64,000 nt of DNA from Eublepharis macularius (lineage: Eukaryota; Chordata; Lepidosauria; Squamata; Eublepharidae), in contig NC_072796.1 in NCBI RefSeq assembly GCF_028583425.1, positions 125,709,464 through 125,773,463 of the forward strand, read 5' to 3'. Positions 53,140 through 64,000 of the stretch are shown here, in pieces. Made by a program: the position numbers and the translations under genes. The notes under the pieces were generated by a model that saw nothing but the letters and a program-made list of their open reading frames with translations, searched no databases and was not told the origin of the DNA. The number at the start of each line of letters is the position of its first letter. Position 1 is the first letter of the stretch.

Positions 53140-55440
53140 TTTCCATGATGTCACAGTGATATTTTCTCTGTACGTGGTCCATGTCTATGCATCAAAAAGA
53201 TAGGTGTAATGGCTTTCTGGACTGTCCACTAGATTTCCCAAATAACAATCAATGCCCACCCCCTGTTGGTGCAATGTCCCACATCATCATAGGTTTTCTC
53301 TGCACCCCCTTTTTTCTAATTTCCCGCATCCCCGGCAAACACGTGAAGTGTTTGTATTTATCGTGACCTCGAACTTCATTAGCCTTACCTGCCAAAGTTT
53401 AGTCTCATGTGTCACATTCTGATTGCCACAGTTGACTTGACACAATTGTAGGTTTTTTGGGACATGGTATATAAGTGGCAAATGGTGGATTACACTGTTC
53501 CACAAGCACCTCACAAGCATCCCCCCTGTCATCATGTCACCAGACTCAGTTTTCCAGACGAGGGAAGCACTGACAATTTAAGGAGCATCACCCCAATGGC
53601 ATAATTGGGCTCTAAATTGCTGATGTTGAGAAATAATGTGATATGACCTGTACTTTAAATGGCCCAAGAAAATGGTTGTTCCACCACATCACATGGAGAC
53701 ATCAAGCTGAAATTTGTTGGCACAGCGTAATACAAAAATACCAATTCTGATTCGTCTGGAATGTGCCGCTCCTGGTGTTACCCGTTCTTCCCTCTCAAAA
53801 GCACAGTCCATTAATGTGGGAGATGAAATCAATGGGTGAAACTGGCATTGAATGCATGATTTTCTGAATGGAGTGCTGAATCAATCAGTCCCCAGTGTTT
53901 TAGATTGGGTGTGATGGAAATGAACCACACGTGACGCCAAGTAACAGAATTTACAGGCGGGCCCCTATCTGTGCTGGATATCCAGATGTGTTTTTTCTTT
54001 TACTGGCGTGGAACAAAAGGAGCTGTTTAAAAGTGGAGGATGCCGAACGACACTTTGAATATGATGTCCAGAATGATTCTGCTGATATCCTAGGTTTCCC
54101 ATTCATCACTCCAATCGGGGGGCCAAACGTCGTAGTCTCCAGCCTGGTTGGCACACAGGTTTGAGATGGGTTCCAAACACGAAGAACCACAAAGAACCCA
54201 CAGAACGCCACATCACAACTTTAAATTTAGCATTCTGTCTGTATTCACTGTATCTTCAGAATGCTTTCTCCATTGTGTCCCCAGGCATAACACCAAATTT
54301 TACAGCAAAACAGGAATGGAAATACAGATAAGATTTCAAGGGAATGTATTTTAAGTTCATGGATGTCAATGTGGAACTAAAAAATTGGGTCACCAGAAAT
54401 AAGAAGCGTTTCTTTAAGAGCAACAGAAAGGTGTTCGATTTTCAAAATGTTTTCTGCATGTTTTTGGACAGCATTTCCCCCGTTAATCCAAGATTGACAA
54501 ACTTTCTTTATCTACTAATATTTTTGCCAGGAACACAATTGATTCCTATTCTGTCTCTGCGGCACGTAAATCTTCCCTCGATTCTCTGATCCTTTTTTTT
54601 TCTAATTTTTTTTTTTAATGAATCTTTGGAATAGCGATATTTTGTTATGTGGGAATAAAAAAAAGTATTGCGCCCAGAAAAGGCACCCTAGCCAAGTGTC
54701 CCCGTGGTGCTCAACCTTCGGTCGTGACAGGCGCCAGCCACGAGACGCACCCTGACCAAACGATTTAATAACATTCCAACAAAATAATTCCGGGTTGGAC
54801 TTTCAAAGCTTTTTATTTTGATCAATCGTCACTGCGTCACGATGACTTAAGTTTTAAAAAAGGCAAAAAAATTAAAAGAGACATTTCTCAAGGAACAAGA
54901 AACACAGCTGATTTTAAAAACTTGTTTGTGGTATCATTCTAGAGCACTGTATACATGGGCCGAGGCAGGAGGCGTTAGGACGGCAGTTAAATGTGATCTT
55001 TGTTGCGCTGGAACACACTACGAAATTTCGCTATGACAGATCAATTTAAAAAAAAAATTAAAAGAGGAGGGGGGGGAAGAGGATATTCGGGTGGTTGGGC
55101 CACTAAAAAGATGTTAATGAGAAAAAAGTTTGGCTTTTGAGAAATCGAATGTTGCTGAACCAAGCAACGAAAGCAAATAAAGGGGAAATATAGGAGAAAT
55201 CGCTCATGAGCCATCTCTGGTGGAATCGGCCAATGGGAACGCAAGGAAAGGAAGGGGAGACTTGATTGACGGCTGTTTAAAAAAGGAGCGCGAAAATTGC
55301 GCTCGCAAGCGTTCACGTCCATCGTGAAACTCCCGCAAGAAAACCGCTACTAGTAATTCGATGGAAATCCGAGAGAGATGCGTGTAGAGGATTGGGTAAT
55401 GTGACCGGCACTCTGAAATGCGGATTTCATGTGGAGAACA
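53140..55440. other. Long noncoding right part of Harbinger
   Basis: About 2.3 kb with no gene I can support. Frames such as 54344-54589 (81 aa) are short, AT-rich and motif-free. The last 150 bp carry TAATGTGACC/GGATTTCATGTGG motifs echoing the terminal repeat. Confidence 0.5.
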
Positions 55441-55457
55441 ACCGGGAAAAAAGAGGT

Positions 55458-55472
55458 AATGTGGATTCAACC
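55458..55472 (-). repeat. Harbinger copy 1 right terminal inverted repeat
   Basis: Reads GGTTGAATCCACATT on the minus strand, differing from the left end at position 3. Sequence identity with copy 2 stops at this border. Confidence 0.8.
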
Positions 55473-56641
55473 AGAGAGAGAGAGAGAGATTAGGCAGGGA
55501 TACGTCAATGTCCAAGAATCCTTCTTTGTGCAATAGGATAGATTCGATTACTGTAAGGTCCCAACTTATCAATTCAGTTCTATTTTTAATTAAAGCACAC
55601 ACACAAATGAGTAAATGGCTGCTCAGAGGGAACAGCGATTCTAATTTTTAAGTGTTTCATTATTTATCAGGAGTTCAACTTAGGGTGGTGAAGGATGGGC
55701 TCGATATGGTGCAGAAATGACCAGCAGACCCACAACCTCTGGCGCCCTCCCAACGCACTTGCACCTGCAGTGACTGGGTGTGATACCACTGGTGAGTAGG
55801 ATTGATCAACAAGCTGGTTATCAGTAGACCACGAGTGTTGTAGGAGAAGGCTGGTCCAAATAGGGTGGGTAAGAAGATAAAGGGCAAGCTCCCTGCTCTG
55901 TCTTATACTTGTAGGTTGCCAACTCCAATTTGAGAAAATTCCTGGAGATATATAAGTGGAGCCTGGGGAAGGTAGAGTTTGGGAAAGGGAGGGAGCTCTG
56001 TGGGGTGTGTCACCACAGAGTCCACCCTGCAAAGCAGCTATTTTCTCCAGGGGAATTAGCATTGCCAATCTCCAGGGTGGGGGCCTATCGATCTACCAGA
56101 ATTACAACTACAGAGATCAATTCCTCTGGAGAAAATGAGTGCTTTGGAGGATGGCATTATACCTTGCTGAGGTCCCTCCCCTGAGTCCACCCCCAAGTTT
56201 CAAGGAATTTTCCAATCTGAAGTTGGCAATCCTCAGGGGAACTTAAGTCTGTAGTCTGAAGAACAGTTGTAATTCCTGGGAAAGTCCAGGCCCTACGTGG
56301 AGGTGGGCAGCCTTAGAGACCTGAACTGCAAGTCCCTGAGGGAAAAAATAGAAGTAAGACAAAGGAAATCTCCCTGGGTATGGCCAGGGTAAAACATTCC
56401 CCTGCTGTATGTGGGAGCGATGCAATTATCAGAATAAAAGCATCACTAGCTAAAAAAAATCTTAGGGGTGGAAACTGTAAGTTGAATTAAAGCTAGGTCC
56501 GTTTGATTCCTTGGACAGGGGTGTGCCCGTTCCTGAGCCATAGATGATAGGGGACTGTTTGTGTATTTATTTTACACTTTTAATTGATTGGATAATTGCT
56601 ACCCGTTTGGATCAAGACTCTAACAAGGACAGGAAATCAAT
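55473..56641. other. Spacer between the two inverted Harbinger copies
   Basis: 1,169 bp of host-like DNA: a GA microsatellite (55473-55487), unassigned sequence, a fold-back TTCCTGGAGAT repeat (55913-56235), then unassigned AT-rich DNA. No gene seen. Confidence 0.7.
55913..56235. repeat. Fold-back copy of the TTCCTGGAGAT repeat
   Basis: Forward unit (GTTGCCAACTCCAATTTGAG) followed by an inverted unit ending ATCTGAAGTTGGCAATCC. Same family as at 7.4, 36.1 and 37.3 kb. Confidence 0.6.
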
Positions 56642-59112
56642 GGTTGAATCCACATTACCTCTTTTTTCCCGGTTGTTCTCCACATGAAATCCGCATTTCA
56701 GAGTGCCGGTCACATTACCCAATCCTCTACACGCATCTCTCTCGGATTTCCATCGAATTACTAGTAGCGGTTTTCTTGCGGGAGTTTCACGATGGACGTG
56801 AACGCTTGCGAGCGCAATTTTCGCGCTCCTTTTTTAAACAGCCGTCAATCAAGTCTCCCCTTCCTTTCCTTGCGTTCCCATTGGCCGATTCCACCAGAGA
56901 TGGCTCATGAGCGATTTCTCCTATATTTCCCCTTTATTTGCTTTCGTTGCTTGGTTCAGCAACATTCGATTTCTCAAAAGCCAAACTTTTTTCTCATTAA
57001 CATCTTTTTAGTGGCCCAACCACCCGAATATCCTCTTCCCCCCCCTCCTCTTTTAATTTTTTTTTTTAAATTGATCTGTCATAGCGAAATTTCGTAGTGT
57101 GTTCCAGCGCAACAAAGATCACATTTAACTGCCGTCCTAACGCCTCCTGCCTCGGCCCATGTATACAGTGCTCTAGAATGATACCACAAACAAGTTTTTA
57201 AAATCAGCTGTGTTTCTTGTTCCTTGAGAAATGTCTCTTTTAATTTTTTTGCCTTTTTTAAAACTTAAGTCATCGTGACGCAGTGACGATTGATCAAAAT
57301 AAAAAGCTTTGAAAGTCCAACCCGGAATTATTTTGTTGGAATGTTATTAAATCGTTTGGTCAGGGTGCGTCTCGTGGCTGGCGCCTGTCACGACCGAAGG
57401 TTGAGCACCACGGGGACACTTGGCTAGGGTGCCTTTTCTGGGCGCAATACTTTTTTTTATTCCCACATAACAAAATATCGCTATTCCAAAGATTCATTAA
57501 AAAAAAAAATTAGAAAAAAAAAGGATCAGAGAATCGAGGGAAGATTTACGTGCCGCAGAGACAGAATAGGAATCAATTGTGTTCCTGGCAAAAATATTAG
57601 TAGATAAAGAAAGTTTGTCAATCTTGGATTAACGGGGGAAATGCTGTCCAAAAACATGCAGAAAACATTTTGAAAATCGAACACCTTTCTGTTGCTCTTA
57701 AAGAAACGCTTCTTATTTCTGGTGACCCAATTTTTTAGTTCCACATTGACATCCATGAACTTAAAATACATTCCCTTGAAATCTTATCTGTATTTCCATT
57801 CCTGTTTTGCTGTAAAATTTGGTGTTATGCCTGGGGACACAATGGAGAAAGCATTCTGAAGATACAGTGAATACAGACAGAATGCTAAATTTAAAGTTGT
57901 GATGTGGCGTTCTGTGGGTTCTTTGTGGTTCTTCGTGTTTGGAACCCATCTCAAACCTGTGTGCCAACCAGGCTGGAGACTACGACGTTTGGCCCCCCGA
58001 TTGGAGTGATGAATGGGAAACCTAGGATATCAGCAGAATCATTCTGGACATCATATTCAAAGTGTCGTTCGGCATCCTCCACTTTTAAACAGCTCCTTTT
58101 GTTCCACGCCAGTAAAAGAAAAAACACATCTGGATATCCAGCACAGATAGGGGCCCGCCTGTAAATTCTGTTACTTGGCGTCACGTGTGGTTCATTTCCA
58201 TCACACCCAATCTAAAACACTGGGGACTGATTGATTCAGCACTCCATTCAGAAAATCATGCATTCAATGCCAGTTTCACCCATTGATTTCATCTCCCACA
58301 TTAATGGACTGTGCTTTTGAGAGGGAAGAACGGGTAACACCAGGAGCGGCACATTCCAGACGAATCAGAATTGGTATTTTTGTATTACGCTGTGCCAACA
58401 AATTTCAGCTTGATGTCTCCATGTGATGTGGTGGAACAACCATTTTCTTGGGCCATTTAAAGTACAGGTCATATCACATTATTTCTCAACATCAGCAATT
58501 TAGAGCCCAATTATGCCATTGGGGTGATGCTCCTTAAATTGTCAGTGCTTCCCTCGTCTGGAAAACTGAGTCTGGTGACATGATGACAGGGGGGATGCTT
58601 GTGAGGTGCTTGTGGAACAGTGTAATCCACCATTTGCCACTTATATACCATGTCCCAAAAAACCTACAATTGTGTCAAGTCAACTGTGGCAATCAGAATG
58701 TGACACATGAGACTAAACTTTGGCAGGTAAGGCTAATGAAGTTCGAGGTCACGATAAATACAAACACTTCACGTGTTTGCCGGGGATGCGGGAAATTAGA
58801 AAAAAGGGGGTGCAGAGAAAACCTATGATGATGTGGGACATTGCACCAACAGGGGGTGGGCATTGATTGTTATTTGGGAAATCTAGTGGACAGTCCAGAA
58901 AGCCATTACACCTATCTTTTTGATGCATAGACATGGACCACGTACAGAGAAAATATCACTGTGACATCATGGAAAATATTTTTTTAATTTAAGGAAAAAA
59001 TTAAGCAAAAGAGAACCACAAAAAAAATTTTTTTTTTAAATGAACAGCACAACAATAAACTGTGGGGGAAGGGGAAGAAAACTTGGGTAACTATATACAG
59101 TGGTGAGAACAA

Positions 59113-60781
59113 TCAGGGTGCATCCCCAGAGGCAGAGGGACGATGTCTCCTTCTCTCACGGCGCTCCATCACATTGACTCGCCGCCCCAGGCGTGCTAGT
59201 CGGTCCTCCACGCTGCTCAACCTCTCTTGCACATTTGAGACTGAATTTGGGAAAGAAAAGTGTTTTTGAGAGACGGCACCCAAAAAAAGGGTGACAGCAC
59301 CATTCAGAGCAAAAACTTACTGGATGATCCTAGCCTCTCCTCCATCCTCTCCATGGCCGTGAACAGATCTCCTATCCCTCTGCGTTGGGCTCTTCCTGGG
59401 GGAGCAGACCTTCTGCTGGTTGAGGGACCCTCCTCCGACCGTTCCAGTTGGCTTTCCTGTGCACTAGCTTCAGAAATGAAAGGAAGAAATCAAAATCTTG
59501 TAAAACGGTTTGGCCACAGCAGTCATAACATCCTGGCTGATCCACTGTGGCATCAACCTCCAGATTCTCTGATTTCATTTCAATGATTACAGAAAAATGG
59601 GAACTCTGTTATAGCACCAGCAAATAAAACATCGGAAAGCATTAATTTTTTTTTCTTGCTGTTACAAAGGAGATAAAAAAAGGCTGGCAATTATTTTTTT
59701 TCACAGCACACTTTTGAAATCGTGGAAAAGGCCGGTGGGTGGTGATGCTCCGTGCTTGGGGCACCACTGTCATATACAACTTCCCCTCCATCCGTGGAAG
59801 TGTGGAAGCGAATGTGGTCCCACTCATCCATGGACACATTCTATGAAGGTTGATGGTCAAGTGCACGGTGTGGGAAAGCATCAGTTGCTGGTCTGCCTGA
59901 TTTTAGGTGGGGAAGAATATATTAGGCAAATACATGCTTACCAGGGGGTGCCTGTTGTGATCCCTGTGCAGGGTCCTCAGAGGAAGCTTGCTCCCCAGCC
60001 ACCTCAAGCGCCTCCTGCTCCTCGTCTGCTCTTGCCTCCCCCACGGCAGCGGTGGGAGCTCTACCACGGAGAAGGGCTGCAAAGTGAAGAAGAAATGTTG
60101 GCACACTCCATCAAACCATTGCAATCGGAACATTCATGACAAAAAGGTGCAACAAAGATAACACCAGCAACTGTGCACCGTGATGAACACAGCGGCTCGA
60201 CACATGCCACATTCCCAAACTTGGGGTCCCTCACGCCGAGCAGAAAAAAAAAAGGTTTCTTTGTAGGAGAAAAAAAAACCGCTATTGCAATAAAACGGCG
60301 TTGTGCGACGATTACGGGGGGTGGGAATGGAATCTCAGCTCTCCCCCCACCATCTAACTTTTTGCCTAGTTTCTCCACATTGACGTGCACTTAACAGCGT
60401 TGTTAATTTAAAATTAAATGCTTTTAAGAGGTTCTTACCAGCATGATGACGGGATTGCCAGCTTGGCCTTCCGGCGAGATCCCAGAGGTTCATCATGGAC
60501 GCAAAGTACGGGGGCTTTCCACTCTGGCGAGGGATCCCCTGCCAGGCTTCCAGCGCCCCGTAGAAGTCCCCCTTCACCCTCTTGAACTTCGATCTGCACT
60601 GTTCGGGGGTCCTGCTGTGACCACGGGCACACATCTGCCTCGACAGCTTGTGAAATATAAGCTTCGTGGGCAGATGTGTGCTCCTCATTACACGCGCCGC
60701 TTTTCCGGAGCGTGCAACGAGGTCCAGCAGGGTCTCCACCTCTTCATCCCGCCAGAAGACTCCTTTTGCCGCTGCTGCCAT
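59113..60781 (-). CDS. Myb/SANT-like protein B, copy 2
   Basis: Exons on the minus strand are 60781-60439, 60076-59942, 59467-59321 and 59240-59113; the encoded 250 residues match copy 1. Same splice sites and phases. The open frame in both copies argues that neither has begun to decay. Confidence 0.83.
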
Positions 60782-61380
60782 ACTTGTTCCTAAACGAAAT
60801 ACCGAAAATGTGCTGTTACATAAATAAGCATGCCCTCATAACGGCTCCATAAAGGCGCGGAAAAAAAGGCTGCTGATTGGACGCGCTTAAACAGGATGAC
60901 CAATCGGTGTTGAGGATTTGATTTCGGCGCCAAATGCTGTTGAATGAACACTATGTTCTCCCACACTCATGGGAAGGCCCTTTCAGGCCAATAATTTTTA
61001 TTTCTGCTACTTGAGTTCCAGTGAAGCATGAGAAAGCATTGTTAACAAGAACAGGGGTTGATTTCTTATCAACAAATTGGTTCACTTTTCACATCGCATT
61101 ACAGTCCTTTTAACGAAACATCTTCCTGGCGTGCCAATGCATCCACGAAAATTCGTCATAGCGTTATTTTGTCACATTAAAATTAATTAGGCAAAGGAAC
61201 GGGTGGTGGCTACAGCGCATGCGCAATTAACGGCTTGGATTTCCGGCGGGAGAACAGTGCTTGGTCGACGGATCACAGTGCAGTGGACTGCCCTCCATTT
61301 GCTTTCTTGCAGACGTGGGGAGAGAAGAGCAACCGACACTCTGATCTGCGGACACCATCATAAACAATTGTTTTTTGAAA
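60782..61380. promoter_or_regulatory. Divergent Myb A/Myb B promoter, copy 2
   Basis: Mirror of 50735-51333, with the NRF1 palindrome at 61215-61224 and the E2F/CCAAT cluster near 60.85-60.93 kb all retained. Confidence 0.5.
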
Positions 61381-64000
61381 ATGTCGGCCACTGCTCCTGT
61401 GGCTCCACGATCAGCGACATGGAGGGAAAAAGAGGTATTGGACCTCCTTTCTTTCTGGGGGGAGGACAAGATACAGGAAGCCCTTAGAAGCTCCCACAGG
61501 AACTTAGACAACTTTGAAAAAATTTCCAAAATGATGTCCTCGCGTGGTCATCGGCGCACTGCATTGGAATGCAGGAACAAAACAAAAAGTATGCGGTTGG
61601 AGTACAAGCGCGTCATGGCACACAATTCCACTTCTGGAAACGGCCCCATTACATGTCCTTTTTTTCGTGAGCTGGACAGTATTCTAAGAGGGGACGCAAG
61701 TGTTAAACCTAAACGGATAGCGCGAAGCATTTCTTTTGCCCAAGGACCCCCGCAGATAAGCGCCCCCAGGGAAGTGATGGAGGGATCGGAGGAACTCTTC
61801 TCGCACGACATGCAGACGATAGATGCTGCACCGCTGTGGTGCTCTTCTCCAAATCCCATGGCAGCACGTGAGTGATGGAGCGTTGATTATTCTAGTTCAG
61901 AGCTATGATTTTTCTTCCTTTTCACATTTCCCTGTCTATGAAATCGTAACACCTTTATTGATTTCACGTTTATAGCGCAGAACTCGTCATCATCCACCGA
62001 TGCCAGTGAAGAGGATCTTGACCGCACCATAGATGGACTTGCTGACAAGGGTGAGCATTTTTTTGACAGGTTGCTCCAATGGTGGCCCACCCAAAAACAG
62101 TCCCTGGAAAGGCTGAAGACATCTCGAGAGTGGGAACGCCAAGATGAGAGTGCCTGTTTTAGGGGAAAAGAAGGGCACGACCTCAGGTTTGCAAGATATG
62201 GGAAAGTCTGTCAGTGATGGGATGGTTTGGAGGTCTGTCAGTTATGGGGATGATGTGACATCATCGGCCACACCGTGGAGGTTGTCTTAGACTTATGGTT
62301 TCAAATGGTCAACTGTTCACTCCTGCCCAGCCCATCCATGCAAGCAACACCACGGTTTATCCGTTCTATATTTACCAAAATGCATGGATGGAGTTGGCTC
62401 TGGATTCAAATATATTTTTGATCAGTCTCCTTTTCATTAATGGATGCCTGACTTGAACTCCAATCTCTACACTCGAAGCATATAAACCCAGTGCCCAGCT
62501 TCAGGGACAGATGAACACAGGAATATGAGACCGTGGACGGGTGCATGGACTGGTGCAATTTTCTGTGTGAGACATTCCGGTCCACTAAAAGGCTGAATAA
62601 GGGGTAGATGACAGAGGGCACATTCAAAATCTGTTTCAGGTTTTCAGGGCCACCTCATAGTCATTATAGTGGTGCAAAAAAAAACCAGACGTCCCATAAC
62701 AGCTCCTATCATCTCTTATATATTGATAGTGGCACAGATACAAATAAGAAAAGAGGACAACGCAGAAGACAGTGCCTGCGAAGTGAATGTTTGAATTGTA
62801 TTTATCTATATCACATCCCCGTGTTTTTCTAACCAATCACATTTAAAACCTATAAATTTTCAGAAAACGACACTACAGGTGCAAACGCAATGGAGGACGA
62901 CGACAGTGATTCAGACCTTCCCCTGGGGCATCGTTCACGCTATAACACGGGTAAGCTTAGTTGATCTGCAGAATCTAAAAGAGTCCAGTTGCACCTATGA
63001 GAAGAGACAATTGCAGAGTGGCATAAGCTCTCCTGAATCACGTTATCTTTGTCTGACATATGAAACAGAGCATGGTCAAATATAGAGGGGGGGAGAGAAG
63101 TGGAGGAGAGAGCAGAGTCATCTTGGGAGGCCGGAGGGTGCCTCACAATCGTTCCTTTTATGTCACATGTCCAAAATCTCCATTCTTTGTGTGCGACTGT
63201 TGGCCTCCAAGGCAGTTGCCCTGTTAGTTTCTGTAAGCCCAACAGCAAGACCATAATATCCCCTTGGCGTGTGACCCTCCTATGGACACAGACCTACCTG
63301 CAAGATGAATTAAAAAAACAAAAATTTTGTTCCCAGAAGCCCACGCCAGGTGTCACCGAGCTCACCCAGACCCCACCTGGTGCAATAAAATCTGTCACCT
63401 GTTTCACTGTGAACAGCATGCATAGTCCCCATTCTGAACCAAATGGAACGTATGAAATTTTCATGTGTGTTGCAATTCATCGGCCACGCAGGGTGCATAG
63501 GTTAGAAAAAAAAAAATTTGGGGACAAACTACGGCTACCTTACAGTCTGCATTGGATTTTCCCAGAACAGTGTAGTGTTCTCCCACTGGTAGCTGAAATT
63601 TCCCATTTATCATGTGAGATTTTTGTCAATGTAATTTTTATCGCATTTGTTGGCTGGTTTCTCAGATCTGCAGCGCACATTGAACCGCACCTTGCACCCC
63701 TCAATTGATAATGCCAACACTGTTGATGTGATCTGCACTGACATGAATCACGGTTCCAAAAATTAATTCTGAGGGACACCCAGACACCGTCTTGGATCAC
63801 CTATCCTCTTTAATGGTTGCTCCCACCACATATGTTCTGATGTTGTCAGGATTTCAAGGAAATTCTTGATTTGGCATAACATTGAAAATGGTCAGAATGT
63901 GCTCACTGTGGAACATTGCAAGAGCAACGTTGGTCAGCATTGGTGTAAAAGGCAGATCGGGACACAGCACGTCTCCTCGCTATCTAAAGCAGATAAATTG
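61381..64000 (+). CDS. Myb/SANT-like protein A, copy 2 (partial: exons 1-3)
   Basis: Exons 61381-61867, 61976-62050 and 62864-62950 encode the Myb domain and acidic middle exactly as in copy 1. The final exon should start near 64372, outside the window, so the gene is cut by the window and not by a mutation. The true start is the ATG at 61381; an in-frame TTG lies six bases upstream. Confidence 0.82.
62951..63065. repeat. Fold-back retroposon relic, copy 2
   Basis: Mirror of 49050-49164, again abutting the exon 3 donor. The insertion therefore predates the split of the two Harbinger copies. Confidence 0.6.

Larger units (their letters stand above)
43526..55472 (+). mobile_element. Autonomous PIF/Harbinger transposon, copy 1 (11,947 bp)
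   Basis: A class II DNA transposon. The 15-bp terminal inverted repeats are GGCTGAATCCACATT at the left and GGTTGAATCCACATT read inward from the right, with one difference. Inside are three spliced genes with open frames and consistent splice phases: a Harbinger DDE transposase (plus), Myb/SANT protein A (minus) and Myb/SANT protein B (plus). Harbinger elements normally encode a transposase plus one Myb-like partner, so the second partner and the length are unusual. The expected 3-bp target duplication is not present on the immediate flanks (ATT at the left, AGA at the right), but ATT does occur beside the inner end of the inverted copy. The element is probably young and possibly functional. 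Confidence 0.85.
48115..64000. repeat. Large near-identical inverted repeat
   Basis: Left arm 48115-55472 and right arm 56642-64000 are reverse complements with no net shift except one extra base in a poly-T/poly-A tract near 55.05/57.06 kb. The arms correspond to the two Harbinger copies. The right arm runs off the window, so the full length is unknown. Confidence 0.92.
56642..64000 (-). mobile_element. PIF/Harbinger transposon, copy 2 (inverted, cut by window end)
   Basis: Begins with the terminal repeat GGTTGAATCCACATT at 56642-56656, preceded by AAT. It carries complete Myb B (minus strand here) and exons 1-3 of Myb A (plus strand here). Myb A exon 4 and the transposase would lie beyond the window, at about 64.4-68.2 kb if the copy is full length. 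Confidence 0.85.

Noticed and set aside
54344-54589. 81-codon frame in the right part of Harbinger as a fourth gene
   Set aside because: Short, AT-rich, without motif or splice partners; present in both copies only because they are nearly identical.
48115-64000. Interpretation as a simple segmental palindrome of host DNA
   Set aside because: The arm borders coincide with Harbinger terminal repeats and the spacer is unrelated, so two element copies explain it better. An assembly artefact is not excluded.
1-64000. LTR retrovirus copies, Polintons or CRISPR arrays
   Set aside because: No paired long terminal repeats, gag/env or capsid-like frames, and no regularly spaced short direct repeats were found.

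Overview
The window is vertebrate nuclear DNA, most likely from a squamate reptile. One long-intron host gene fills the left 37 kb. The repeat set is typical of squamates: two Bov-B (RTE) LINE fragments, Penelope-like element pieces, a decayed L1, CR1/L3-type LINE tails, hAT MITEs and several tRNA-headed SINE families. The lineage within squamates cannot be fixed from the sequence.

Region 1 (about 2.2-37.0 kb, minus strand) is a complete FAM91A1 gene. All 24 coding exons can be placed with GT/AG borders and matching phases. They sum to 2538 nt, encoding 845 residues (my recollection is about 838 for human). Its CpG-rich promoter lies at about 36.7-37.0 kb, and a roughly 3.5 kb 3'UTR runs down to about 2.2 kb. 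The introns carry the repeats: two clear hAT MITEs with 8-bp target duplications (642-1117 in the 3' flank, 12243-12629 in an intron), a Penelope-like fragment split by the second MITE, a Bov-B fragment inside a SINE, and fold-back retroposons.

Region 2 (37.5-43.5 kb) is intergenic DNA made mostly of SINE and LINE tails and fold-back repeats. No host gene was recognised there.

Region 3 (43526-55472) is the most notable part: an apparently whole 11.9 kb PIF/Harbinger DNA transposon with 15-bp terminal inverted repeats. It carries three spliced genes with open frames. These are a two-exon DDE transposase (448 aa, plus strand), a four-exon Myb/SANT (trihelix-like) protein A (370 aa, minus strand) and a four-exon paralogous Myb/SANT protein B (250 aa, plus strand). 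A and B are divergently transcribed from a 0.6 kb spacer holding NRF1-, ETS-, E2F- and CCAAT-type motifs. The transposase presumably cuts and joins the DNA, while Myb-like partners in this superfamily bind the ends and bring the transposase to the nucleus. Having two such partners in one element is unusual.

Region 4 (55473-56641) is a 1.17 kb spacer with a GA microsatellite and a fold-back repeat. Region 5 (56642-64000) is a second copy of the same Harbinger in inverted orientation, cut off by the window end. Over 7.3 kb the two copies are co-linear with one homopolymer-length difference noticed, and identity stops exactly at the terminal inverted repeats. This points to very recent insertions of a possibly still active family.
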